Shown piece by piece: positions 1 through 13,300 of a DNA stretch of 64,000 nt (its first letter is position 1; each line of letters opens with the position of its first letter). The position numbers and the translations under genes were made by a program. Origin of the DNA: Antedon mediterranea (Eukaryota > Echinodermata > Crinoidea > Comatulida > Antedonidae); contig NC_092670.1 of assembly GCF_964355755.1 (NCBI RefSeq), positions 7,093,001-7,157,000 of the forward strand, in the 5' to 3' direction. The notes under the pieces were generated by a model that did not search any database, was not told where the DNA came from, and was given only the letters and a program-made list of their open reading frames with translations.

Positions 1-616
1 TTTTGTAATTTGCACTTTATAAATTCAAAAACCATTACCCATTCACACGTACAATACAATATTCAGATGCTAGTTTTGTCATGGTCGGTATTATGTAAAA
101 TAAACGCCTAGATTGTTTCTGTCGTCTTGAAAATACTCGAAGTTGAAACACTGTCTAGAACCTGGACTATATATAAACGCCATTTAAAAAAACTCATGAC
201 TCATTGGTGTCGAAGATACATTTGTTTTAAGAGTTGACACAGAAACATGTTTACACGTTTGTATCAAGGTTATGTGTAAATCGAGTATTAATTATAGCCT
301 ACTTAGTTAATTAAATACCCCCACAAATTAAACACTGCTCTTCTGTTGCCTTATTTAAAAAATTGCTCAAAACTCATTTTTTCGACCACTAACATGCCCA
401 GCGCCTTTGATTTTGTACCTCGGTCTTTGAATTGACGCTTTATAAATATTGATATAATAATAATAATAATAATAATAATATAATGGCAGGTTTACATCTT
501 TCATACCTGGCTAACTTCTCTACCAGTACAACCACAGTGTGTTTTAACCTAAAGTATAAAACATGTTGGAGACTTATATAATATCAAAATGAAACATTGT
601 TTTTTGTTCTTTCCAG
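1..616. other. intron or upstream non-coding sequence of gene 1
   Basis: No coding exon is visible. The first supported exon starts at 617 in phase 1, so earlier exons (signal peptide, possibly more HYR domains) must lie left of the window. The only distinct feature is a short AAT microsatellite at 451-482. Confidence 0.6.
451..482. repeat. (AAT)n microsatellite
   Basis: About ten ATA/AAT trinucleotide units in a row, upstream of the first visible HYR exon. Confidence 0.9.
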
Positions 617-877
617 ATAAAGAACTTCCAAATATTATATGTCCTGATAATATAACAAAAGAAACAGATCCTGGAATAGCCTTGACATTAGTAACTTGGA
701 ATGTACCTGTACCAACTGATAATGTAGCAATTTTGCCAACCAGTGTAGTGGCTATTCCTCTCGTTTCTCCTCCTGTACATATTTCTATTACTGGTAATGT
801 GGCATATGAGCAAGCTTACACAGCAGAAGATACTTCAGGGAACATTGCTTCCTGTACATTCTATATCACGGTTGAAG
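617..877 (+). CDS. gene 1 exon: HYR domain 1
   Basis: Acceptor ttccag at 611-616 and donor AAG|GTATTG at 877/878. The 261 nt are phase 1-1. The domain has the HYR pattern: IICPDN near the start, a VTWNVP strand, and [10 protein letters not shown] at the end, giving the two conserved cysteines. A transposon copy (Z, 883-3113) begins within 5 nt of the donor. Earlier exons are outside the window. Confidence 0.9.
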
Positions 878-3800
878 GTATTGTAACGAAAATCCATTCT
901 CGGGTTCGTTCCCTTTTGGGGGGAAGGGTCTGCGGTACCACGGCACACTCGAATGAAACAAACAAATCAATTACAATTTTTGGAGTGACCTTTATTCTTC
1001 TCTGATTCCAAATTATTGGTAACAACCGATTATAATAATTAATTAGATTAGTTCTGCTATGACGCCGGACTTGAAACAACAGCGTAACCACCAGTAATGA
1101 CGTAACCTCCAATAGTAGCGTAACCACCAACAACGGCGTAACCTCCAACATGCACGTAACCACCGATAAATGACGTAACCTCCAATAGTAGCGTAACCAC
1201 CAACAGCACGTAACCACCAACAATGGCGTAACCTCCAACCAGCAACGTAACCACCAACAATGTGTAACCTCCACAGCACGTAACCACCAACAATGGTGTA
1301 ACCTCCACAGCAACGTAACCACCAACAATGGCGTAACCTCCACAGCAACGTAACCATCAACAATGGCGTAACCTCCACAGCACGTAACCACCAACAATGT
1401 TGTAACCTCCACAGCAACGTAAGTTTCACCAACAATGGTGTAACCACCACAGCAACGTAACCACCAACAATGTGTAACCTCCACAGCACGTAACCACCAA
1501 CAATGGTGTAACCTCCACAGCAACGTAACCACCAACAATGGCGTAACCTCCACAGCAACGTAACCACCAACAGTGGTGTAACCTCCAACAGCATGTACAC
1601 CAACACAATGGTGTAACCTGTAACAGCAACGTAGCCACCAACAATGGTGTAACCTCCACAGCACGTAACCACGTACCGGCTAACAGGGTAACCACCAGTA
1701 GTCTTAACCACTGGCTAATAGGTGTACCCACCAGAAAAACAGTATCACAACCACGGGGTGTACCACGGGCTAACTGTATCTCAAGCCGTATCACAACCAG
1801 TAGGTGCAACCTCCGGCTCAGCTATCTCAAATAGTGATACAACCAGTACAGTAGGCGCAACCTCCGGCTCACTATGTCTCAAAAGCCCCTTTCTCACAGA
1901 TGTGCCTGCAATATACCGGTACAGTGCTGGCGTCGTGCCGGTATCGTTACCGGCATATACCCATTCTCATCGGACTATCGTGCCGGAAATATAACCGGTA
2001 TATACCGGCTTTCTGTGAGAAAGGAGTCGGGCATATTCGGCCAATAAAAAGTCCCTGACAAAATAATTATTGAGAGCGTCCTTTATTGTTATTATTTTTG
2101 TCTATCGATGATATGGCGGCGAATGTTAAGTTACAGATTATTATCTTCCTTTATAGCATATTTATGCAATACATGCTATGTACAGTATATTTTGAATATA
2201 TTATACAGGTATAGCAATTAATTTGCCGTCATCGGCAATCTGTAAAACACCTTAGAAGGCTGTAGGCCTACAATTTACAAGGCGACGAAAGGTCAGGCAC
2301 CAACAAACAAAGAGCTAATGGCCTAACCTAGCGGCCTATAGATTATGCTACAAATTTCTTCTTGTCCCCTTATTTTAAGCAGCTCTCTTATCTCATTATC
2401 CCTCCAGTTCGACATTATTATTGTTAATTGAATTGAATAGGCGCCAAAGTGATACACTTGACCGCGCAAGGTGTCAAAGCCTCAACGGGGAACCCCGGAA
2501 TATAACGGCGATACGTTCTCACAGAATGCCCGTCTGGCATTGCGGGGAATATCCCTAGAATATTACTAGGTCTAAAGCAGGTCATGTCGATGCCGGAATG
2601 GTGCCGGCATGATGTCAAGACGACCCGTTCTCACAGAAAACCACACCGGCATGGTAATGGTATATTCCCGCAATATTCCTGGCACACAACTCTGTGAGAA
2701 AGGGGCTACATAGTGATACAACCAGTACAGTAGGCGCAACCTCCTGCTCACTATGTCTCCAACAGCAGCACAAGCGGTAGGCTGTACCCTCCGGCTAACT
2801 TACTTGCTGTGTCTTAAATCTCCTTTTATTATTCAGCTCTAATTTTCTCTTTCTTTTCTCCAATCCTCTCCACACCATGTTTTCCAATTGCTCTAATGTC
2901 CCTACTTATTTTACACGTCTTCTCCCTGCTTCTCCGCTTTTTCCAGCTCCAATCTATCCCTCCTTTTCAACGCAGCTCGAGGTAACCCTCCATTGCCTTC
3001 CTTCTCCAATCCCTCTCTGCCCTTTTTCTCACGTCCGTTCTCTACTTCTCCTCCTGCCTACTCTGCCTCCATCTGCCGCCCTCTATCTTTTTCTTCTACC
3101 CCAAAATCATTACAGTATTGTACATTCTTCAGTTTCTGAATCTCATGGTTTACACTACTGTTTTAGAAAAACATGAGTATGTTGAAATCGACATCAAGTA
3201 TTAATATGTTGAAATTTACAAGGGACGACGTTGAATTGTTGCATTAAAATATACATTGGGTAATGGTAATATCTGTCAATCATGTGACAGGTTTGGGTTC
3301 AAAACCGTTACCATTTGCTTGTATCTCCAGTCAATGTTCTTTATACTCATTGCCTCGTATCTCGTGCTTGATCCGTGTGTGTAAATTCTTCGTGGTACCA
3401 TAAACGGTATGGTACATGATTAAAAAACCTATGGGATTATCTTCCATTTTGCTGATCGTGGTCCTATACACTAAGCCTACTGCGAGAGCAGTCTTTTACC
3501 GAAGAGGTCACCTCTGAATACACGATAGACAAGTCAGTAAAAGTGAGATTTCTGTGGATACAATTTTAAGATAATCCGATTGCTGGTACAAAAGAAAAAA
3601 GAAATTCTAATAAATAATTTTCAACATTGTGTATAAATATTTTTTTAACAGATAAAGAACCACCTGTGATTACTGACTGTCCTCCGGATATGAATTTGAC
3701 AACATTTTCAGGTATAAACTATACTACTGCTACTTGGACAGAACCAACGGCAGAAGATAATTCAGGAACTCCAAAACTTGTAACAACACACAGTAGTGGA

Positions 3801-4356
3801 AGCAAGTTTTACACAGTTGATACGATTGTAACATACACAGCCGAAGATGGTTTTATGAATACTGCTACGTGTAATTTTACAATAAATGTACAAGGTTAGT
3901 GTTAAATTTTAATTAGTTACTACTTCTACTTTTTTTATATTTTATATAATTCTTTAAAAAAATATTTCTAAAAACAAAAAACAAACAGGCATCACATAAT
4001 AATGGTAATATGATATCAAATGATGTAAAGAAATAATCTGGTATGTCATCGTAAAATTAAAATGAAGAGTTCACAAAAAATGAACACAATTTAAGAGCAT
4101 GTTATTCTTCTACAAGTGAAAATTAATAATTAATTGATGATTAATATGCTTACGATATTACTTTACTTTATTGCCAACAAAAACATAAACAATCTTCATT
4201 AACAAAAAGAGATAAGATTATTAACTTCATATCCCAAAAATGGTGGTTTGATCATTTAAACAAAAGTTATAAATCCTCATATTCTAACGATATCTCATAT
4301 TGTTATTTATTAAGCAACACAATAAATGTTTCATAGTATCACTTTTACAATAGGAG

Positions 4357-4397
<41 letters not shown>

Positions 4398-7300
4398 ATT
4401 TGTTTAGATATTGAACCGCCAGAGGCGTTGACCTGCCCAGATAATTATACCTATAGTACAGACCCTGGAGTTCCTTACAAAAAAGACATTAATTGGACAG
4501 TACCTGTATTCCAGGATAATTTACCTGGGCTCTTAGATTACAGCAGTAATATAAATCCGTCATCAAATACATTTCAACTCGGAACTACAATGGTGACGTA
4601 TGAATCTACAGACTCATCAATGAACACTGGGTATTGTATTTTCTACACAACAGTCATTGGTAAGAAATTACATTGCTATATTTTTAAAATCCCTCCTCAC
4701 TCAATTATGTCCGCTATATTGGAGCCAAGATGGCGGATAATGGCCAAATGTCATACAAAAATTCCCAGTACAATTGCGGTCATTTTGATACCCATGTGCG
4801 TGCAGTGTATAATGTGTATAATGACCAAATGTAGAAAATCTCGCTTCTTTTATAATAATAGATGATGAAAACCCACAAATATCCTGTCCTGACAATTTGA
4901 ATATCCATGCTGGTGACGGGTCATCTGTAGCGGTGGTCAAATGGTCACTGAATATCACCGATAACACCGATGACTTACGAGTGTCTGGGACCGGTACACA
5001 GTACAATCAATCTGGACATGAGTTTCCAATTGGCATTACAACATTAGAGTATGTGGTAACAGATGGATTTGGAAACATGGATAACTGCACTTTTACAGTA
5101 ATTGTTATAGGTACGACTTTTTATTCATTTGTTACGGTATACCATGAGAGTGTTATGCATCAAACCGCCACTTTCTTAACATAGCAAGCATTAAACACTG
5201 TTATGTTGTAATATCTAATATTTGAATTTATACTTTCTATAGATGAGCAAGATCCAGTATTTAAAACATGTCCAGATAGTATTATTACAGAAACTGATCC
5301 AAGGGCATCGACTACACGTGTAAATTGGGACACTCCTGACATTGAAGATAACTCAGGTCAAGTGTCACTAGTTGCGTCAACGAGTCCTGATAGTTCGTTT
5401 AATATTGGAACCACTTCTGTTGTATACATTGCTAGTGATAACAGCAATAACATTGCAATATGTTCATTTAATGTCACTGTTGAAGGTAATTCAGATAAAA
5501 GAATGTTTACAATAATAATGTATTCGAAATGTTACAATATTACACAAAACCTAATTTATATGTATGTGCTGGACAAAAATAATTATTAACACAATTGTTG
5601 TTCTAATAGATACCGAAGCGCCTGTTTTAGAGTGTCCTCGTGACATCATTGATGTAGCAACCACCACATTGGGAATCAGCATTACTTGGCCAGATCCCAG
5701 ATATACTGATAATTCAGAAAAACCTGTAAATATAAGTTCAACACGAACATCAGGAGATGTATTTACTTTTGGGACACATACTGTAACGTACACTGGAATT
5801 GACCAATCAGAAAACAGCGGTACATGTCAATTTGAAATCAAAATAGGAGGCAAGTATTATGAATGTTCAAAAGATTTTAATCTTTTGAACAGAAATTGAT
5901 TGACACAGAAAGAGGAAAGAAGTATTGTCTGAAAATTGTTTTCATTGAATCTTTACTAGTCAAGCCTGCTACATCAATGAAAACACATTTTTAGACAATA
6001 CAGTCAACATAGTTATATAGTATCTAAGTGTGACGTAGTTAATGTACTGTACAATAAACCTCAAATAACCCAATTCAAGGTTAGTTTAATTTGTAATTCT
6101 CTGAATTTAAATTAGAATCAGATACAAAACTGGCACATTTGTATTATATTTAAGTTTGTTTCCTATTAAACAAATCAAAAGCGTCTTGTATAGGTTATAA
6201 TTGATGTTGCAATATTTATTTTCACAGATTCGTGTACTTCTTCACCTTGTCAAAATGGAGGAACCTGTGCACAGTTAGAGACAGACTTTGAATGCAACTG
6301 TCCTGTATTATATGAAGGCAACTTATGTCAAATACCACCAGGTATCTATAATAACCAAGTTGGTAATCTCGTAGTACGAGACCGAATTGTATCCTATTTG
6401 TTATTTTGCATTGTATCTAAAACTCCCTGTTTCACATTGTTATTTAGGAACGATGGGCCATTTCATTATTTTGAATGTTTTTTTATTATTTGCTAGCAGT
6501 AAAAACAAGCAATTATAGAATAATACATTTGTAACGATGATTCATGATGCAATTTTGCTTCACTGATATTTAGTGAGGTTAATAATAAACAATATGAATT
6601 TGAAACCAATATACCAGACAAATTTCAAATACAACTAGTATACATATATTACATAATATTTAGGTGAGCCAACAGCAGAAATTCAACCTTTATCGAAGAG
6701 TGTTAATTTGCAAAGTACAGTCACTTTTGAATGTATTATAACTTACTCAATTGATTGGCGTTGGTATAAAGACGACGTTGAACTCTCATCTGAAACACAA
6801 AGTCTAAAGTTCCTCACACTAAATGAAGTTGGTCTGGAAAATCAAGGCTATTATTATTGCAAAGCGTTTGGAGTATCACCACATGATGGCGTAACAGATA
6901 ATTCAATAAAAGCAGTTCTTGTTGTTAAAGGTACACGTATTACAGTACTTACTTCAAAGCTACTAGAAAATAGACACAAATTGTAATTTAAGAAGGGATC
7001 ATTATAAAGATACTGTCTGTTCAGAGGTGCATTATGAAATAATTTGATATCCTCATAAGGAATATTTTTTTCTCAGTTTATATTTTCAAAAAAATAGTCC
7101 AGAGAAAAAAAATAGATATAGATATAAACTTGTAACTCTAGAAAAGGGAATAACACTCAGACATACGTGTTAATGCCATGTAATAACACTCAGACATACG
7201 TGTTAATGCCATGTAATAACACTCAGACATACGTGTTAATGCCATGTAATTGAAAATTAAACGAGGCTTACCTGTAAGGTGAAGTTTGATGTAAATTCTA

Positions 7301-10300
7301 CCATATCAGCAGTGGCACTTCTGGGTTAACATGAGAGGTACGACCAGTGTCCGCTAAGATCAGACTTCAAATCCTTGTGTGCACGATCCAACGTGGTAAG
7401 AAAAACCCGATAAGGGCGGGTAGCTAATAGGGAAGGGCATGTTAACCCAGAAGTGCCACTGCTGATATGGTAGAATTTACATCAAACTTCACCTTACAGG
7501 TAAGCCTCGTTTAATTTTCAATTCTACCATATCAACAGTGACGCAACTTCCGGGTTCCCATGAGACTTTAAAGCAGAGTGAACACAAGGACAAATTATCC
7601 AACACAGAATACTTGTTGCCATGCCAACGTTATTTTTATTACTCTATTGTAATACTGCAACATCATATGCATTTGTGTTACTATTATCAATTGGCTTATT
7701 GTAATACCTGTAGTAGCAGAGGCCTAACCTATGTGTTTTAAAATTTCATCCACCGGGATAGACCTACTGGCTTTAGAAGCACTAGCTGCCCTTGTACTAT
7801 GCGCAGTAAACATAGCTGTATCAATTCCTGCTAGGCCCAGTAGTGTTTTAAGCCATCTGCCAATGGTGCTAACCCCAACGGATTTAAATGGTCTAACATA
7901 CGAGATCAACAGTTTTGACTCGCTTCTCAGTGGCTGTATACGGTCCAAATATGATTCGAGGGTATTAAACACACACAATTCCTGTTTTGAATATTTCTTA
8001 AACCTTAGGGATGAAAAAAGTTTATTGGGCCGGTCCTGTTTAGCAAGTACAGTAATTGAAAAATCAAAGCTGTTTCCCGACTTTATCATACTCTTAGTGT
8101 CTAGTCCCGCCAGCATATTGCATCTCTGCCCTGACGTTAGAGCCATCAACATGACTAGTTTATATGATAAATCCCTGAGTGACAACTTATCTAATGGCTG
8201 CATTAGAGATAAGTAATCTAGAACAATGTTAGCGTCCCAGGTAACTGCGTACCTTGGAGCCGGAGGCCGGCAATTAAAAACCCCTTTCATATACTTGGTC
8301 ACTAGTACATGACGTGTAATGGGTCGGTCCTCCCTGCCCTGATAGTCAGTGAAGCAACATGCTAACGCTGACCTAGCCGTGTTAAGCGAGGAGTAAGAAA
8401 GCCCTTCTTTAAAAAGGTTATTTAAAAACTTTAAGACATCTCCTACAACGGGGTGCAAGAAATCAATTTTTCTTTGAAAACAAAATTGACGCCACTTCCT
8501 GATGTGTACGTCATACTGCTTCCTTGTGCTCTGTCGCCAAGAACATAAGATGACGTCCTCAATTTCTGCCGGTAGGCTGACGTCAGCGATGATTTCCCTG
8601 ACAACTTGCAAATTAGTAGACATAACTGTGAGTTTAGTGGATTGTGATGAATAAGTGGGTGTTCTAACACTGACTTGTTGACCCTCACCCAGCGTGGTGT
8701 GTCGATGAGTAAGTCGAGAACTCTCGTAAACCATGTCTGTGTTCTCCACAGTGGCACCACCATGATGCCCGTGGCCTGTTCCAGTAAAATTTTCTGTAGG
8801 CATCTAGCTATCAGACAAAAAGGGGGAAAAACATAAAATTGTTTAAATGTTGACCAATCACTGGTAAAAGCATCAATGATAACAGCTTTTGGATCTGGTT
8901 TCCAAGACGCATATGCCGGTACCCTATGATTAATTCGACTAGCAAATAAGTCAATATCCGGCACTGCAAAACAGTCAACAATCTTAGAAAAAATACCTGC
9001 ATTCATTTGCCATTCTAACCCAGATACAAAATTTCTAGACAGAACATCTGCCTCTACATTTTTTATGCCCGAAGTATGAGCAGCGGTAAGCCAAATATTT
9101 CGCTCTATTGCCCAGTACCAAATCTTGTAGGCAACCGAATTACATGACCACGATTTCGTACCTCCCATACAATTTATATATGAGATCGCGTTGTCCGACA
9201 TAATACGAATATTTACTTTGTGCAAATGGCCACAGAGTGCCTGTAAGCCAAATAGCACTGCAAGCATTTCTAGAATGTTTATGTTGTGAACAGCTTCCTC
9301 TAGGGACCACAGCCCCTGCGTTCTGCGCTCGTCAACTATGGCCCCCCAGCCCTTGCGGGAAGCATCTACGAAGATCGTATAGTTAATAGGGCCATGATTA
9401 ATCAGTTTTGAGGCTGTTGGGAGAAATGTTATCCACCATTCAAGTTCAATTATACTCTCCTCCGAGAGGATCATCATCACCTCAAAATTACCGGCTGAAT
9501 GCCGCAATGCCAAATCTTTGTCTCGGACAAGATGTCTGTAGTGTAACGGTCCATATCCCACGCCTGGGAATGTCGCAACAAGCTTACCTATGAGTGAAGC
9601 AAATGCCCGGATGCTACCAGATTTCTTAAATACAAACTCTCTGCAAAGGCCAACAATGCTTGATATCTTTGCTTTGGTAATCGAAACAGACATAGACACC
9701 GAGTTTAATTGAAATCCCAGGTATTCTAACTGATGAGTGGGTCTAAGTACAGATTTTTCCCGATGCACTGAAAACCCTAATTTTGTTAGCAGCATTGTAG
9801 CTTGCAACGTAGCCTCTTGACACCCCACCAATGTGTCGTCAGTGTAAAACGAGTCATCAATGTAGCCGAGGCATGAGATACCAAAGCTACTCCCTAAAGT
9901 AGAAAAAACTGGCTTCAGCAGCTTTGTAAAAACGCGAGGGCTACAAGATAAGCCCATAGGTAGCGCATTAAATTGGTAAAATACACCTTTCCAACAACAT
10001 TTAAGAAACCGTCTATACTTTGCTGCAATAGGCACCGAATAATAAGCGTCCCGGAGGTCGATGGATCACATAAAACACCCCGGCTTCATAAGCTTTATTG
10101 GCGAATCTATCGTGTCCATTTTAAAATGCCTATAAGTGACATACTCATTAAGTTCCTTAAGGTTGCAAATAACTCTATATTTACCCGGTTCTTTTTTGGG
10201 ACGGATAAATATAGGCGAAACAAAATCTCCCTTACATAGTTTGGAAATGTCAATAACCCTTTTGGCCAAAAAAGATGCAAGTTCTGAGTCAATAGCTCGT

Positions 10301-13300
10301 TGCTCAGCAACAGAAAATTGCGACTCTAATTGTCGCTTATAGCCAGCCTGCACAGGCATAGCTTCAAATTTAATTTCACAATTGGTAACACATGACAGAA
10401 CAAAGGGATCCGTAGTGATCTCTTCCCAATGGTCCACGCAGAACCTTAATTGACCTGCAATAAAACTAACATGATTATTAAGAATTCTATCAATCTGATT
10501 AACAAAACTGACCTCTACTCTCGATTTCCCTTTGGTTGAGCAGCCAACCGGGCTCCCTGTCTGCGTTGGCAGGAGCCCTTTCCTCCTAAAAAAGACTGGT
10601 TTGACTGGTACCTCTGGAACCCTGAACAACTTCTACCTCGGCCGCGGAACCCAACTCGTCTGGCTGCTGCATATGGGTGGTATCCACGACCCCGACCTCT
10701 TCTAGCACCTGATAATTTCTCGCCAAGTTTGTTTGATTTGAAGAGATCATCTATCTGTTTGGTAACATCATCTCCAAAGAGCTCTGTGGTTATGGGAGTC
10801 GTAACCCCACAGAGTGCAACAAATCGTGCATTAAGGTCTGGTTTTAACATCTCCCTTCGCTTCAGGTTAAACTCCCGGTTTGCAGTCAGCGCTATAACCA
10901 GTGCATGCGTCAATGTAGTTTTCAAATCACCTGAGGCCTTGTGACATTCTTGGAGCAGAGCATACATAGAGTTTACGAACAGTGCCTGCACTTTCTGCAA
11001 CCCAACATCATTGGTCCTAGTAGAAGGTTTCAACTGGCCCCACACAGGTAAGTTCACCTTGGGTGTGATTAGCATTTCACAGTTGAGTGGTCGAAGATAT
11101 TTTCCAGTAAGCTCAGTCATCTTTGCAGAGGGTATCCTTCCACTAATCAGGTCACTTACAATTGTAGCCAATTTATCATCCACAGCTGGCCCTGTAAGTG
11201 TGGCTGTACTAAATTCAGCTGCTAAGTCAGCAAAATCACTGGTTTGACTAGCTGTAGCTACCTCCTCTTGCCCACTTGTGTACTAATCAATGCGTTGTGC
11301 TGTTTGTGCTGCGGGGAGCTCATCATCCGACCACACAGGCATATAGGAATGGCCCTCATCAGGCTCCTCTGTGAAGCCAACCATATCTTTGACTTGTTGA
11401 ACCAAATCTTGCTTCATGCTGTTCACCATTGACAACATCGAGTTAATCAACTCCTCCTTTAATTTATCACTAACACTAGAAGCTGCACCACCTGGCGAGC
11501 CATCATGTTCTGCCATATTAGAAAGTCTATGGAGACAGAATAACAGTACTATATAGCTTAGTCACTGTACATCAACCCAAGAAATCTCATCGCTTGCCTT
11601 ATTATAACACCTGTATGCAACAGACATACCATTAAGGTCATGACCTGCTTAGTATACTCGCATACATGCACATTTGCCAGTCAAGGCCTAGCTAGCAATA
11701 CCTACTATTAATTAGTAATAGCATAGAGAAATTATAATATCTCTATGGTAATAGGCCTGCTCTTGGCCTAGTAGTATAGTAGAAGGCTCAACAACCGCCT
11801 GATATAGCAATGAATTTATAACTTATAAATTATAGCCTTTTTAACGCATTGGCTAATTGAGTGAACGGAGACTATCAGCTTACTCTCCATTGTGCAGGTG
11901 TGTAAAACAAAACACTGCATTAGGGAAACGAGTAACTTACTTTCCCTTTAACAAAAATATGCGGCATGCCACAGCCTGCATAACATTCCATAGATTAAAG
12001 CCTCACTTGCACGCCATCATTCCCAATAGCCTACTCCGAATTCATCATAAGATAAGGAGATAGAAATAAAGACATATAGGCTAAATTAAGGGCGTCCGTA
12101 CGGTAATACAGTCCGCCCAGTCCTCTTGCAACTACACCTAAAGCAAAATTTTACCTTTTATGAAGCCCACAACTGCGATGATCCTCACGCCGTATGTATC
12201 TAAAGAAACAATATCCAACTAGCGCACACGTCTGACCTGTCGCGGTTCTGGAGGTACAATGATCTTAACGGACACTGGTCGTGCCTCTCATGGGAACCCG
12301 GAAGTTGCGTCACTGTTGATATGGTAGAATAAGGGTGTCACGAAAGCTCAAACCACGAAAGCTCAGAACCCCTAAGACCTAAGATCACGAAAGCTAAGAC
12401 CCAACACCTAAGATTACAAATATTTATCTTTCGCACCTGCCTTGTATTTTAACTCCCAACATTTATTCTGAATACCACACCTTAGAATTGGCACTTTCAT
12501 GAAAAGGAATCACATAAAAAGTAACAAATACATTTTTAAATTGATGATTTTACAGACGTTTTTCTCGCACACAAAATGACTAGCCTACAGTACAGTAGGC
12601 CTACCCCATGGGCCATGTTCAATGTTTTTGTTTCTATGGAACGTCAAAAGAGCAAAAATTATATAGAGGGCTGAAAACTCTGTGGAGTCCATCTACAGTG
12701 TGGATGGAACAATGTAAAATTGTAATGATAATAGTATAATCATGCAAGTACGAAGAAATAAATACTGGCAAATAAATTTTAATTTAAAAATCATGATAAG
12801 TTTTTTTGTTTCGTTTTCTTTCTGTTTTTATACTTGTACTATTATTGTTGCTCTTTTGGCGCTCCATAGAAACAAAAACATTGAGCATGGGGAGCTCGAG
12901 GAGTTACATTGTCATTACAGTATACAAAGAAACACATCAATTTAAAGGATTTATTTATTTGTTATTATGTGTTTTTCCTTCTGAAAGTACTTATAAGTCC
13001 TAATTTTAAAGTGTGGTGTTCAGGATAAAGTTAGTCAACAAATTTGGAGTCAAAATACAAGAAAGGCAGGTGCGTAAGAAAAAAATCCTCTGAAGCAACA
13101 CAATGGAGTAAATATATACCAACAAACAACCCGTCAAGTTTGTTTGTTGTAAAGAAAAAATATACATTTACTCAACGGGCGAAAATAATGTGAGTTTATC
13201 TATGTTCATCGGTAGTATTAAATTATATTTATGGTAATAAATGAAACCTACTGTGTTTAAAATTATGTATGGATAAACAAGTATTGTTTTTAAGCTGTAG

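Larger units (their letters stand above)
883..3113 (-). mobile_element. element Z, copy 1 (non-autonomous, interrupted by MITE M)
   Basis: Matches Z copy 2 (14489-19220) in reverse orientation. Shared parts are a ~190-bp end (883-1072), a GGTTAC minisatellite, a repeat block around AACCTCCGGCTCA, and a pyrimidine-rich far end (2815-3113). The ends are weak inverted repeats, GTAACGAAAAT at 883 and GTAATGATTTT read inward from 3113. An 8-bp direct repeat GTATTGTA (878-885 and 3115-3122) overlaps or flanks the ends and may be a target duplication. There is no transposase. The copy is split by a TIR element at 1884-2707. It lies in the intron after HYR exon 1. Confidence 0.75.
7251..12330 (-). 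mobile_element. DIRS-type tyrosine-recombinase retrotransposon, near complete
   Basis: On the minus strand it carries gag, RT/RNase H and an overlapping tyrosine recombinase. Its ends are inverted repeats (7295 inward and 12330 inward, about 70 bp with mismatches), the left one preceded by a 44-bp extension (7251-7294). An internal block at 7438-7565 is complementary to both ends joined, which is the DIRS-1 layout. It sits in the 33-bp minisatellite: the array reads ...GCCATGTAAT before it and resumes AACACTCAG after the nested foldback, so no clear target duplication was made, as expected of recombinase-mediated insertion. Two in-frame stops and one frameshift show it is now inactive. Confidence 0.93.

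Noticed and set aside
861-1809. Several long overlapping open frames on the minus strand
   Set aside because: They are frames through the 35-bp minisatellite of element Z, with the same Cys/Trp/Leu repeats in every frame. No domain.
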